In this document: positions 38,785 through 47,999 of the stretch, piece by piece
Layout of the letters: the number at the start of each line of letters is the position of its first letter
Numbering within the stretch: the stretch's first letter is position 1
Assembly (NCBI GenBank): GCA_002709565.1
Contig: PAPY01000031.1
Coordinates: 126,071-190,070, forward strand
Length of the DNA: 64,000 nucleotides
Source of the DNA: Legionellales bacterium
GTDB taxonomy: Bacteria > Pseudomonadota > Gammaproteobacteria > UBA1113
Reading direction: 5' to 3'
Notes under the pieces: model-generated
What the model was told of the DNA's origin: nothing
Database searches by the model: none
The model's input: the letters and a program-made list of their open reading frames with translations, nothing else
Made by a program: the position numbers and the translations under genes

Positions 38785-39256
38785 GGTTGTTACCTGTTGC
38801 TGTGTCAGTTGCACGCTTAATGTCTTTTATGTCGATACAAACATCGGTTTGTTGCATGGGTTTCGCCATGTCCGCCAAGCTGATTTTTTGTAAAGAGTCA
38901 TGGATCATATGACTGATGCTGTGCCAATTACCACGAATGGCGCAAAGTTCCTCATAATCACACAGACCTGCTTGCTCACCACACTCAGTCAGCCCCAAAC
39001 CGCCTTCCATCGCGGTGATAATTTCGGCTATGCTGATGTCCTCTGGGGCACGGGAGAGGCTATATCCCCCAGCGGCGCCACGATGAGACACGAGCAAGCC
39101 CGCTTTTGTGAGTATTTTCAATATCTTACTGACTGTTGGCAGGGCCAAATGGGTTTGTTCGGTAATATCCCGGGCGTTACGCTTTTCGCCAGGGGATTGG
39201 GCCAAACAGGCCATCACCACAGTGCTGTAATCGGTTAACTTACTGATTCTAAACAT
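38777..39256 (-). CDS. Rrf2-family SUF regulator (SufR/IscR-like)
   Basis: A transcription factor with an N-terminal winged helix ([15 protein letters not shown], then [28 protein letters not shown]) and three cysteines, Cys92, Cys99 and Cys105, spaced to hold an Fe-S cluster. This matches the SUF-system regulators of Xanthomonas and Legionella type (159 residues). It heads the operon sufB-C-D-S-U-T-Rieske and probably represses it when its cluster is loaded. A perfect 10-bp inverted repeat (39270-39296) overlapping its -10 region is the likely operator. Confidence 0.94.
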   Translation of the reverse strand: MFRISKLTDYSTVVMACLAQSPGEKRNARDITEQTHLALPTVSKILKILTKAGLLVSHRGAAGGYSLSRAPEDISIAEIITAMEGGLGLTECGEQAGLCDYEELCAIRGNWHSISHMIHDSLQKISLADMAKPMQQTDVCIDIKDIKRATDTATGNNHE

Positions 39257-39269
39257 AATTCAAAAACAC

Positions 39270-39298
39270 TAATTAGTACCTATATAGTACTAATTATA
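39270..39298 (-). promoter_or_regulatory. Operator and -10 box of the suf operon
   Basis: TAATTAGTAC (39270-39279) and GTACTAATTA (39287-39296) form a perfect dyad with a 7-base spacer. On the minus strand TATAAT occupies 39298-39293, overlapping the dyad, and its -35 region has no good match. Binding of the Rrf2 regulator would block the promoter. Confidence 0.65.
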
Positions 39299-39394
39299 GT
39301 CATATGATACAAAAAAGGTACTATTTAAAACTGGGCGCATCATAGCGCTATCACGCGGTGGGTGCAAGGGGGGACACTGTCTTCAGATCAGTTG

Positions 39395-39462
39395 TTGATT
39401 ATTAATGCAGATTGTCTATAATTCCAATAAGTGACAAATTTGTCATTTATTGGAATTATAGA
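39395..39462 (+). promoter_or_regulatory. AbiE-pair promoter embedded in a 48-bp palindrome
   Basis: TTGATT (39395-39400), a 16-base spacer and TATAAT (39417-39422). The region 39415-39462 is a palindrome pairing at 23 of 24 positions around AAATTT. It ends two bases before the toxin start codon and is the probable antitoxin operator. Confidence 0.75.
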
Positions 39463-39463
39463 A

Positions 39464-40216
39464 ATGTATACACCTAAAGCAATTATTGAGATTTTTCATC
39501 TGATGTTTCTTCGTCAATTTAGTGCGCAAATTGATTCAAATTTGTATGCAGTAAAGGGCGGATGTAATCTTCGGTTTTTTTTCAATAGTATTCGCTACTC
39601 TGAAGATCTGGATTTAGATATTCGTACAATTCAGATGCAAACCCTTAAGAGTAAAGTCGACAAGATCCTGGCATCATTGCCATTACTAAAATTATTGCAA
39701 GGGTATGGGGTTACGCAGATTAGTTTCTCTGCGCCAAAACAAACTGAGACAACACAACGATGGAAAATACAGCTACAGACCAGTAATAGTGAATTACCAC
39801 TGCATACTAAGATTGAATTTTCACGGCGCGCTGATGTAACCGAAAGAGAACTTGGTTCTGTGGGCATGAGGATCTGTCAAGCCTATGGATTATCACCAAC
39901 GCGTCTTTCCCATTATGGCCATGATGCTGCCGTAGCTCAAAAGGTCTTAGCACTAGCTAATCGCACGCTAACCCAAGCACGAGATATTTTTGATTTATAC
40001 CACCTACTGCATATCAGTAAGCCGCAGGCTGCGGAATATGAGCCTGAAGTATTAGCAAAAGCTCAAGAAGCATTAGCCTCCATTAGTTTTGCTGACTATA
40101 AATCCCAGGTTGTCAATTTTATGGAAATCGATCAGCAAGAAATTTATGATAGTGATGATTATTGGCAGACCATCTCAAATCAAGTATTCCAGTATCTGAG
40201 TGAGCTGGAAAGATGA
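39464..40216 (+). CDS. AbiEii-like nucleotidyltransferase toxin
   Basis: A minimal nucleotidyltransferase of the AbiEii/DUF1814 group, in which related toxins modify tRNA ends and stop growth, for example on phage infection. From ATG 39464 the product has 250 residues. The catalytic pattern is visible as K31-GG-C-NLRF followed by R44YSEDLDLD52, then a helical C-terminal half with DIFDLYHLLH. A longer frame to 39431 lies within the palindromic operator and lacks a ribosome binding site. It overlaps the antitoxin by four bases. The toxin comes first, the reverse of classical abiE. Confidence 0.88.
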   Translation: MYTPKAIIEIFHLMFLRQFSAQIDSNLYAVKGGCNLRFFFNSIRYSEDLDLDIRTIQMQTLKSKVDKILASLPLLKLLQGYGVTQISFSAPKQTETTQRWKIQLQTSNSELPLHTKIEFSRRADVTERELGSVGMRICQAYGLSPTRLSHYGHDAAVAQKVLALANRTLTQARDIFDLYHLLHISKPQAAEYEPEVLAKAQEALASISFADYKSQVVNFMEIDQQEIYDSDDYWQTISNQVFQYLSELER

Positions 40217-40821
40217 ATTTATTGGCGGCTTACAAACAATTACAGCCGTTAGCACCGACATTTTTGACTCGGGAGGCGGCAAGTATCCTTGGCGTTTCTA
40301 ATAATTATGCAGTTAAAATTCTTTCACGTTTGAGTGAGCAGAGATATATTGTTCATATCGCTAGAGGGCGATGGGCATATTCACCAACTATTGATCCTTT
40401 GTTGCTGCCAAATATTTTAGTGCAACCTATGTTGGCTTATATCTCACTTTATTCTGCTTTGTACTACCGTGGAATGATTGATCAAATTCCAAGTACAGTA
40501 TTTGCCATCTCTAATGGCAAAACAAAAATTTTTAATACCCCTCTTGGTAAGGTTTCTATTCATAATATAAGCGGAACGTTATTCACCGGGTATGAGGTTT
40601 ATGGTAATCAAGGTTTATTGATGGCCACGCCAGAAAAGGCTTTATTTGATACCCTTTATCTAATGCCAGCACGCTCAAATGTATTTAAACGCTTGACAGA
40701 AATAGATCTGTCTGAGGACTTTGATTACACACTATTTGATACGTGGATACAGCTAATTAATAATCAAAGTCGTCGACAATTGGTTGAAACAGCGATTGAA
40801 GGGTTGAGGGCCGCAGACTGA
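40213..40821 (+). CDS. AbiEi-like antitoxin/transcription regulator
   Basis: The 202-residue partner has an N-terminal winged-helix segment (LTREAASILGVSNNYAVKILSRLSEQRYIVHIARGRWAYSP) and the characteristic AbiEi middle part (YISLYSALYYRGMIDQIPSTVFAISNG, then TPEKALFDTLYLMP). Members repress their own operon and neutralise the nucleotidyltransferase without direct binding in studied type IV pairs. The start overlaps the toxin stop (ATGA). The 48-bp palindrome upstream of the toxin gene is the likely target. The N-terminal fold is shared with the Fic protein at 10187-11710. Confidence 0.88.
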   Translation: MNLLAAYKQLQPLAPTFLTREAASILGVSNNYAVKILSRLSEQRYIVHIARGRWAYSPTIDPLLLPNILVQPMLAYISLYSALYYRGMIDQIPSTVFAISNGKTKIFNTPLGKVSIHNISGTLFTGYEVYGNQGLLMATPEKALFDTLYLMPARSNVFKRLTEIDLSEDFDYTLFDTWIQLINNQSRRQLVETAIEGLRAAD

Positions 40822-40904
40822 TATTTTCTTGTCAATATAGTCTATAAAACAGACAAAAATCTTTTTAACCCTGAATAATCTGCAAAGTCTGCAGAAAATT
40901 ACCC

Positions 40905-40938
40905 GGTAAAAATCTGCATTCCCTGCAGATTTTTCAGG
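40905..40938. terminator. Bidirectional intrinsic terminator
   Basis: AAAAATCTGCA (40908-40918), loop TTCCC, then TGCAGATTTTT (40924-40934): a perfect 11-bp stem with A- and T-runs between the convergent antitoxin and repeat-domain genes. It is nested inside a wider dyad starting AACCCTGA at 40867 and ending TCAGGGTT at 40941. Confidence 0.82.
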
Positions 40939-40962
40939 GTTAAGTCGTTTGAGCCAGCACGA

Positions 40963-42585
40963 TTAACGACGCCCACCAAGGCCTGGACCGCTCGAAGTCG
41001 CACTTCCGCCGCCGTTGTTGGCGAGAGCTTGACGCTCAGCAAGGGCCTCGGTGTCGGGAATGACTTGGTCAAGGGTAAATGTTGCTCGAGTCATGGGGTC
41101 AATACCCGAAAATTGTAATACACTAACCAGGTCATATACTTCATTGGAGTGCCCTAATGTCGCATTGGGTAAACGCACAGGAATTGTTGTCGTATCGCAA
41201 GTAATAGCACAATGTGCGTTATCGCCAACGAGCTTAGTTCTGAGTGCGCCATCGCTATAGATGTTTTCGGGTTGACGTGCTGCATCATTATAGAATTGTT
41301 GGCACGCAATAATATGTTGTCGTAATTCGGAACTGAATTCATTCCAGTTACTGGTGATTAACGGATCGAGAGGCCCCCAAACAGCATTATCCACACCGTG
41401 GGGTGTAGCTTGAGCTAGAGGGAGGCGATTTGGGTCGATATCTGTGACTTCATAAACTTTCACTGCAATTTTGCCTCTGGGACTAGGCACCTCTTTAATA
41501 TCGCTATCAGCAATGATATAAGTAACTGGTTCGCCTTTTTTCTTGAGTTGTATGCGCTGATCTCTGAAATTCGTATACGCACGTTTAGCACGGTCTGAAG
41601 GCTGTCTTATTTCGCTAATATAAAGTTTATCGTCAATGCGCATAATTGTGTAGTATTTAATAAGTCCGGTTGTTAGTAGAAACGCGACGAGTTTTGCCTT
41701 TAAATAATCTTTCTGTTTTCTACCTAAATTATTGTAAGCAACACGGCGAGCAGGTCTTGGTACTCGCGCTTGCTCGGGTGTTGGTGCCGCTGCAGAACTT
41801 GTCATGGCCACACCGTCGTCATCACCGTTACCACTAGGAGCAGCGCTGGTGCTTGCTGCAGGTGCTAAACGGCTGCGGTCTATACAAGTCACTTGATAAG
41901 CGGGGATATTTTTGCCCGCAGGTGTTTGAAATATACCTTTGGGAAGTGGAACAATACTAAAGCCATATTCAGTAGGCTCTGCGCTTGAGATACTTTGTAT
42001 TAAGTCGAAGGCTTCTTTTCCGTCACCAACAGGTGGATTTTGGCTACGCTCTCGAATAAACAGTTTACCTTCTCTTTCTAGAAGCGTGTAGCAGTCTGGT
42101 AGCCCATACTCTTGGTATTGATTAAGGAGGTTATTGATAGCCCGTTGCAAGGCTTGTTGTTCATCTCTACTGAGGTCACTGAATGAGCTTTGCTCAGAGC
42201 GTGGAGATGATGTGCTTGCTGTCGCAGCCGCATGACGGGTTTCATAAAGTTTTGGCCGAATAGTAGTGATCTTAAAGAAAAGCACGACTTGTTCATTATA
42301 TGTAACTTTAAGCGGTATATCAGCCACATCACAACCAATACCTTTCAGGGATTGCAATATTCTCTCGCATAGCCCATGTGCGAGTAGATGGTCCTGTACA
42401 TGTTTCAAAAATAGTTGTGGGCGATCACCGATTCTTCGGACAACGATTTCATAGTCTTGTTCAGAGTGACCTGTTTTGGCGCGGTCAAGAGCGTGGGAAA
42501 GTTGCTGTTGGACGAGTTCTTGCTGCTGCGCTGATAATTCATGATATTGCTTACCCGCAGTTTGTCGATTGTCACTTAAAAACAT
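40963..42585 (-). CDS. Protein with three to four copies of an unrecognised ~105-residue domain
   Basis: No family is recognised. From ATG 42585 (GAGGTG upstream) the product has 540 residues. Three tandem units occur at 14-113, 135-240 and 284-388. Each begins with an aromatic residue and a leucine (YHELSAQQQ, FSDLSRDEQ, YNNLGRKQK), has a helix, then a short beta segment around EREGKLFI / RIDDKLYI / RIGDRPQLF. Units 2 and 3 end in a strand and IDRSRL / IDPNRL. A degenerate fourth unit near the C-terminus retains GIDPMTR. Low-complexity Ala/Ser/Pro linkers separate the units, and the end is Gly-rich. Linker style resembles neighbouring effector-like proteins. Function is unknown. Confidence 0.75.
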   Translation of the reverse strand: MFLSDNRQTAGKQYHELSAQQQELVQQQLSHALDRAKTGHSEQDYEIVVRRIGDRPQLFLKHVQDHLLAHGLCERILQSLKGIGCDVADIPLKVTYNEQVVLFFKITTIRPKLYETRHAAATASTSSPRSEQSSFSDLSRDEQQALQRAINNLLNQYQEYGLPDCYTLLEREGKLFIRERSQNPPVGDGKEAFDLIQSISSAEPTEYGFSIVPLPKGIFQTPAGKNIPAYQVTCIDRSRLAPAASTSAAPSGNGDDDGVAMTSSAAAPTPEQARVPRPARRVAYNNLGRKQKDYLKAKLVAFLLTTGLIKYYTIMRIDDKLYISEIRQPSDRAKRAYTNFRDQRIQLKKKGEPVTYIIADSDIKEVPSPRGKIAVKVYEVTDIDPNRLPLAQATPHGVDNAVWGPLDPLITSNWNEFSSELRQHIIACQQFYNDAARQPENIYSDGALRTKLVGDNAHCAITCDTTTIPVRLPNATLGHSNEVYDLVSVLQFSGIDPMTRATFTLDQVIPDTEALAERQALANNGGGSATSSGPGLGGRR

Positions 42586-42634
42586 AGCATCACCTCGGTC
42601 TGTATAATTATTGTTCACAAATTATACGGATATA

Positions 42635-43843
42635 TCAAGCAATGTCAATCGGTGGGCTAGCTTTTTCAGGCTTTGTTCGCAAAATAATGAATAAAATCAA
42701 CCCTATACCGCTAACACCGATGAGCATTAAGCCCATGGGCAGAGCGGTTAAATCATGGAATGGGGCGACAATAATACCGGCCATAGTGGAAGCGAGGCCT
42801 TGCAGGAGACCAAACAGGGCAGAAGCCGCCCCTGCGGTCCCAGGAATAAGTGACATGGTGGCGGCTTTACTGGTGGGGGACATGATCCCCATACCAACGA
42901 AGTAGAGCATGGTCGGGCCCATCGTATTGAGAATGGTTGGCTCGAAGGCTAGGGCAATGCTGGTCATCAAGAGCCCTGCAACCAAAGCCACTAAGATGCC
43001 AACTAATAATACTTTATCAATTCTCAAGTGATGCACTAAAAAAGTAGCGATAAACTTCCCGACCATGATCCCGGCCACCGTCATAAAGGCAAAGTAACCA
43101 TACACATGGGGGTCAATTTTCATGGACTTCACAAACAGGAATGGCGATGCGGTGTAATACACAACCGTACCAGCAAACACGAAACTATAAGCCAACAAAT
43201 AACGGCAATAATCCCTGTCAGCAATTAAGCGTTTGTAGGTTTTGATGATATTAGGAATAACGTTAGTGGCTTTGTTTAAAGTAGGATTGGTCTCTGGTAG
43301 ATAAAAAATCGTCTGCAGTAACAATATCAAACCCATGATAAACAAAAAGATAAAACTGTAATGCCAGTCAAGGAACAATAAAATATAACCGCCAATCATG
43401 GTCGCTAAGGCGGGTGACCAAGCGGCAAGCAAGCTCAAATAAGTCAGTGCTTTGGTGGTGTCTTTTTTGTCGTACATGTCATTGATCATGGCGCGGCCGA
43501 TGGCGGTGACACAACCAATACCAAAACCTTGCAATAAACGGCCGGCAAAAAACATGGGGAAGTCCACCGAAAAAGCACAAATTAATGACCCGGTTAAAAA
43601 TATCGGAATAGTGATGAGCATGATTTTGCGGCGGCCAAAGATATCCGTCAGTGGCGACCACACAAAACGGGATAAAGCGAGAGAGGTAAAGTAAATGGCT
43701 ACCACAAACTGCATCACGTCTTGATGGATATCAAAAGATAAGGCAATTGCCGGTAAGGCAGGTAAATAAATATCACGGGAGAATTTTGCCACGTACCAGG
43801 TAGCAATGACGCTCAGTTTGGCGTGTCCAAACCCGCGCTTCAT
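42635..43843 (-). CDS. MFS multidrug transporter, Bcr/CflA-like
   Basis: A 402-residue, 12-helix major facilitator of the DHA1 drug-exporter group. Residues 22-40 (KFSRDIYLPALPAIALSFD) match the Bcr/CflA start, the motif A loop reads GPLTD-like SPLTDIFGRRKIM, and a motif C-like glycine-rich helix 5 follows. Substrate cannot be predicted. Its first four bases overlap the end of the DUF2252-like gene, so the two are co-translated on the minus strand. Confidence 0.92.
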   Translation of the reverse strand: MKRGFGHAKLSVIATWYVAKFSRDIYLPALPAIALSFDIHQDVMQFVVAIYFTSLALSRFVWSPLTDIFGRRKIMLITIPIFLTGSLICAFSVDFPMFFAGRLLQGFGIGCVTAIGRAMINDMYDKKDTTKALTYLSLLAAWSPALATMIGGYILLFLDWHYSFIFLFIMGLILLLQTIFYLPETNPTLNKATNVIPNIIKTYKRLIADRDYCRYLLAYSFVFAGTVVYYTASPFLFVKSMKIDPHVYGYFAFMTVAGIMVGKFIATFLVHHLRIDKVLLVGILVALVAGLLMTSIALAFEPTILNTMGPTMLYFVGMGIMSPTSKAATMSLIPGTAGAASALFGLLQGLASTMAGIIVAPFHDLTALPMGLMLIGVSGIGLILFIILRTKPEKASPPIDIA

Positions 43844-44997
43844 GCTGAGTCCTTACGCTGATAGCGCGCACTATAGCGTGTCCAGGCCGCCATTAGTTCG
43901 CTTTGTAATTGTTGACTTGTGGCAACCAGGGCTTGGTAATGCTGCTGAAAATGCTGCAAGATATCGGCGGCAGATGTCTCAGGACCAAGTTGATGAGCGC
44001 GTCCCAGTTGGGTGCCAGCAGCAAAGGCAAAATCCGCTTGTTGTTCCCGAGTAAATTGCTTTGCTGGTTTACGGTTCAGCGTTGGCACTTGTCGACCCCA
44101 GTATTCAATGCCATTGATCGTCGCCCAACTTTCTAGGCGACAACAATCCGGGGCAAAATGCTTGGCGGCCGCCACCATGCGTTTCCCTTGATGGCCATAC
44201 GCATTGGTATAAAACCGCGTATGGGGCCAGGCCGGAATGATATAGTTTTTGGTGTGTTTAATATCAATAACAATATCATCATCGTCGTCATTATTAGCTA
44301 ACAATGCATACAAAAATCGCGGGCGACCAAAAGTACCACTGCAATAGGCCATTCTATCAACGCGGTGGCTTTGCAATAGTTGTGTATAATTGCCATTGTG
44401 TAAATACTCATTGAGCAGCGCCAATCCCAATGGGTGCTCTGGTTCAATGGCACACTGCTTGAGTTGCTTGGCCCATTTTTTTTCGGCCTTGAGATAAGCG
44501 CGGGTGGACTGTTCCCATTTTTTTGGTTCTACATTAGCTAATGCTTGAAATTCAGTATAGGGTTCAGCGGGATTGTGGAAACCTTTGAGGTAACCGCGGT
44601 GTAAGGCATCTACGGTATCGGCATCGACAAAACTATCGAGGGTGTCTGGATTACGTAAACCCAATGCCAGTAATACACAGACTAAATCCCATCCATAAGG
44701 GCCGATATGTGCGCGGTCAAAATCAACAATACCGGCGCCATACAGTGTCTTAGCATAGTTATCGATGTGGGCACTACCGTGAATAAAACACCGGGGAATG
44801 TGGTTATGATCCATCAACTGGCTGAACCGCTCTTGCAGCGGCGTTTTAAGCCGGCGAAATAACATATAAGGTCCGGTATCAGGATTCAGGATCTTTTGCA
44901 CAGTTTTAGCATCATCTTCTTCCGGCTCGCGCCAAAACAATACTACAGTTTCATCAGTCATGGGCGTATCGTCATTTGCTAAGGTTCTATTAAGCAT
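43840..44997 (-). CDS. DUF2252-like kinase-fold protein
   Basis: The 385-residue product contains HGSAHIDNY (a catalytic-loop pattern like H-G-D-x-H-x-x-N) and VDFDRAHIGPYGWDL (metal-binding loop like D-F-D followed by GP-x-x-WDL). These are hallmarks of DUF2252 and related aminoglycoside-phosphotransferase-like proteins. The first Asp of the loop is Ser here, which might reduce activity. The start is uncertain: ATG 44997 or ATG 44961, neither with a clear ribosome binding site. The gene is coupled to the MFS exporter by a four-base overlap, so a joint role in export or modification of a small molecule is possible but unproven. Confidence 0.75.
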   Translation of the reverse strand: MLNRTLANDDTPMTDETVVLFWREPEEDDAKTVQKILNPDTGPYMLFRRLKTPLQERFSQLMDHNHIPRCFIHGSAHIDNYAKTLYGAGIVDFDRAHIGPYGWDLVCVLLALGLRNPDTLDSFVDADTVDALHRGYLKGFHNPAEPYTEFQALANVEPKKWEQSTRAYLKAEKKWAKQLKQCAIEPEHPLGLALLNEYLHNGNYTQLLQSHRVDRMAYCSGTFGRPRFLYALLANNDDDDDIVIDIKHTKNYIIPAWPHTRFYTNAYGHQGKRMVAAAKHFAPDCCRLESWATINGIEYWGRQVPTLNRKPAKQFTREQQADFAFAAGTQLGRAHQLGPETSAADILQHFQQHYQALVATSQQLQSELMAAWTRYSARYQRKDSA

Positions 44998-45034
44998 AGC
45001 AGCTATGTTTGTATAAAATTAATGCATTAAAATA

Positions 45035-45067
45035 GCCAGTATGTCGTTTGCCGGGCGACATACTGGC
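45035..45067 (-). terminator. Hairpin terminator after recG
   Basis: GCCAGTATGTCG and CGACATACTGGC form a perfect 12-bp stem with a 9-base loop. On the minus strand it is followed by TATTTTAAT, a moderate T-run. Confidence 0.65.
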
Positions 45068-45160
45068 GATTAATCAAGTAAGAAGCTGTGGTTAGATCAT
45101 ATTTCACGCAAGAAATGGGCTTGATTCAAATTTGACCTTTGCCGCTGAGCTGGTAGCAAA

Positions 45161-47257
45161 CTAAACCCGGCCATATTGTTCATCTTCCCCAATCCAACGA
45201 GCGACTAGCGCAAGGGCTGTGTCAGGATGATGTTGCAGTAGGTCGCGAGCGGCGGTTTGCACTTGCGGCAATAAGGCTTTGTCCCGAATAATATCTGCAA
45301 TCCGCAATTGCATGAGACCGGTTTGCTTAGTCCCTAAAACTTCGCCGGGACCGCGAATTTCTAAATCTTTTTGGGCGATCTTAAAACCGTCGTTGGTTTC
45401 TCGCATGATCTGTAAGCGTGCTTTAGCGGTATTAGTCAAAGGCGCTTGATACAGTAGCAAACAAAAACTAGCCTGACTGCCACGGCCTACTCGACCACGT
45501 AATTGATGCAGTTGCGACAAGCCTAGGCGTTCTGGGTTTTCGATAATCATCAAGCTGGCATTAGGTACATCCACACCGACTTCAATCACCGTTGTGGCAA
45601 CCAGCAAATCAATATCACCAGCTTTGAAGCTGGCCATGATGGCTTCTTTCTCAGCGGGCTTCACCCGGCCATGGACCAGGGCAATACGTAATTCTGGCAG
45701 GCTCGTTTGTAACTCTGCCAACGTTGCCTCTGCTGCCTGGCATTGCAGCGCTTCCGATTCATCAATCAAGGTGCAGACCCAATACACTTGGCGCTTCTCG
45801 CCACAGGCACTGTGGACTTTGTCGATGACTTCACCACGTCGGTCATTGGGTAATACCACGGTTGTGACCGGAGTTCGCCCTGGCGGTAATTCATCAATGA
45901 TAGAGATATCCAGATCTGCATAAGCGGTCATGGCCAAGGTACGGGGAATGGGGGTTGCGGTCATGACCAACTGATGGGGTTGCATGCCATTGTTTTGGCC
46001 CTTATCCCTCAGTGCCATACGTTGATGTACGCCAAAGCGGTGCTGTTCATCAATCACGACTATCCCCAAACGAGCAAACACCACTTGGGATTGGAATAAA
46101 GCATGAGTACCTATAATAATATGTGCCTCGCCTGACTCGATGGCAGCCAGGGCTGTGTTACGTTCTTTGGTAGTTGCTTTACCAGCAAGAAAAATAACCT
46201 TGAGGCCCAGTGGCTCTAGCCAGGCACAGAATGATTTGTAATGTTGTTCCGCCAAAATTTCCGTTGGCGCCATCAATGCACCTTGGAAGTTATTTTCCAC
46301 TGCTGTCAATAAAGCAATAGCGGCCACAATGGTTTTACCGGCACCCACATCGCCCTGCGCTAAACGTAACATCGGATGTGATTTGGTGAGGTCTGTTTGG
46401 ATCTCTTTGCAAACCCGACGTTGAGCGCCGGTCAAGGCAAAGGGTAAATTCACCATGAAGCGGTCAATCAAGGTGCCGTGGTGCTTTAACACCGGTGCCG
46501 GGGCTTGTTGCATCCGCGCCCGCAAGCGTCGCAGGGCAATATTGTGAGCGACCAGTTCCTCAAAGGCTAGGCGCTGCTGCATGGGGTGCAAGCCTTCTTC
46601 GAGACAGTCTTGTGCCGCATCTGGCGGTGGGCGATGCACATAGCGCAAGGCATCAGCGAGACTGGGCATGTGGAAGCGCGCCCGGAGGTTTTCGGGTAAC
46701 AGTTCTGTTAGCACGGCTCCTTTATCCAATAGCGCAATGGCTTGATCGGTTAAATTCATTAAACTACGCTGACTTAAGCCCTCGGTGGCGGGATAGATAG
46801 GGGTCAGGGTCTCGGCTACCGCAACCACCGTGTCTTTTTGTAAGTGCCGATACTCCGGATGCACCATGGCCAGTCCGCCCTGTTTGCCGGCAAAGCGGGC
46901 TTCACCAAAGCAGCGCAGTTGAGCACCTGTGCATAAGTGCTCTTGCTGGCTCGCATTAAAATGAAAAAACCGCAAAGTGATACTGCCCGAGGCATCTGCC
47001 AGTTTGCAAACCAAACTGCGGCGTTTGCCAAACTGAACACGACTCGAGGTAATATTGCCTTCAATAACGGCATAGTCACCATGACGTAAGGCGGCGATAG
47101 GGGTAATGCGGGTGCGGTCTTGGTAACGTAGCGGCAAGTGGAACAAAACATCTTGTACCGAATGTATACCGCGCTTGCTGAGGGTCTCGGCTAATTTTGC
47201 ACCGACACCCCGCAATACCGTGCAGGGCATCTGATCCATGTGCGTTGTATCAGTCAC
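45161..47257 (-). CDS. recG: ATP-dependent DNA helicase RecG
   Basis: RecG remodels stalled replication forks and Holliday junctions. The N-terminal wedge domain begins CTVLRGVGAKLAETLSKRGI and includes LFHLPLRYQDRT. The helicase core has Walker A GDVGAGKT (302-309), a DEQH box (VVIDEQHRFGVHQR), MTATPIPRTLAM, and the C-terminal QLRGRVGRG and GPGEVLGTKQTG motifs. Length 698 is normal. It lies 15 bases downstream of the HAD phosphatase gene on the same strand. Confidence 0.97.
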   Translation of the reverse strand: MTDTTHMDQMPCTVLRGVGAKLAETLSKRGIHSVQDVLFHLPLRYQDRTRITPIAALRHGDYAVIEGNITSSRVQFGKRRSLVCKLADASGSITLRFFHFNASQQEHLCTGAQLRCFGEARFAGKQGGLAMVHPEYRHLQKDTVVAVAETLTPIYPATEGLSQRSLMNLTDQAIALLDKGAVLTELLPENLRARFHMPSLADALRYVHRPPPDAAQDCLEEGLHPMQQRLAFEELVAHNIALRRLRARMQQAPAPVLKHHGTLIDRFMVNLPFALTGAQRRVCKEIQTDLTKSHPMLRLAQGDVGAGKTIVAAIALLTAVENNFQGALMAPTEILAEQHYKSFCAWLEPLGLKVIFLAGKATTKERNTALAAIESGEAHIIIGTHALFQSQVVFARLGIVVIDEQHRFGVHQRMALRDKGQNNGMQPHQLVMTATPIPRTLAMTAYADLDISIIDELPPGRTPVTTVVLPNDRRGEVIDKVHSACGEKRQVYWVCTLIDESEALQCQAAEATLAELQTSLPELRIALVHGRVKPAEKEAIMASFKAGDIDLLVATTVIEVGVDVPNASLMIIENPERLGLSQLHQLRGRVGRGSQASFCLLLYQAPLTNTAKARLQIMRETNDGFKIAQKDLEIRGPGEVLGTKQTGLMQLRIADIIRDKALLPQVQTAARDLLQHHPDTALALVARWIGEDEQYGRV

Positions 47258-47272
47258 CGATATTGTGTCCGA

Positions 47273-47935
47273 CTAAGGAATATAATAGTAGGGGTTTGGC
47301 AACTTGTAGTCCTGCTCAGCATAGCCGCCGCTCAAGTCGCTCTTTTGATCCCCCATATTCACAACGATGGTATACCCCATGTCGGCAATTTTTTTGCGGG
47401 TGGCGGTTTTATAGGGAACCGCTGAGTTCATTTCATGGCCATTGGGACGCATGAACAAGCCATTCCACTTGTAATAGCCGGCGCTATTGAGATCCTTTTC
47501 GGTTATTTTGCGCAGGCGTTCAGGCCGACCGGTGATGAAGAATACGGCGACCCCATGATTTTTAGCAAAACGATAGAGGTTCAATGTCGGGGCAATAGCA
47601 GACTCATCATCTCGCTTTTGCGCTTGTTCCATGACCCCAAAGATATCGCCAAACTGGGCATCTTTGAGATAGTTGTAGTTAGACAGTGAGGTTTCATCAA
47701 TATCTAATACCATGGCTAATTTTTCGGGGTGCTCGCTCTTGGCATTTTCTGCTAATCGTTTGTCCAAGTAATCCTCAGCTTGCTTGGTCACATGGCTAAT
47801 ATCCTTGGTATATTCACCAGATTGGTGATATTCAATCAATTGTTGTTTAACATCTGACAGGTTATAGGGGGGCGGGGCAGCAAAGGCAGTGCTAGCGATC
47901 GTTGCACTCAGTAATACACTAATAAGATATTTCAC
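47273..47935 (-). CDS. Exported HAD-superfamily acid phosphatase
   Basis: A class B / e(P4)-like acid phosphatase of HAD subfamily IIIB, 220 residues. A signal peptide (residues 1-19) precedes the mature protein. Catalytic Asp78 and Asp80 lie in VLDIDETSLSNY, the second motif is FFITGRPE, and the metal loop is NMGDQKSDLSGG. No lipobox cysteine is present, so it should be soluble in the periplasm. It may release phosphate from nucleotides or other monoesters. It is upstream of recG and may share its transcript. Confidence 0.92.
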   Translation of the reverse strand: MKYLISVLLSATIASTAFAAPPPYNLSDVKQQLIEYHQSGEYTKDISHVTKQAEDYLDKRLAENAKSEHPEKLAMVLDIDETSLSNYNYLKDAQFGDIFGVMEQAQKRDDESAIAPTLNLYRFAKNHGVAVFFITGRPERLRKITEKDLNSAGYYKWNGLFMRPNGHEMNSAVPYKTATRKKIADMGYTIVVNMGDQKSDLSGGYAEQDYKLPNPYYYIP

Positions 47936-47999
47936 GATAACTCCAACATGTTGTCTAATCCAGAACCAGTCCGGCGGGACTGGCTAGCTGGTGCCAATC

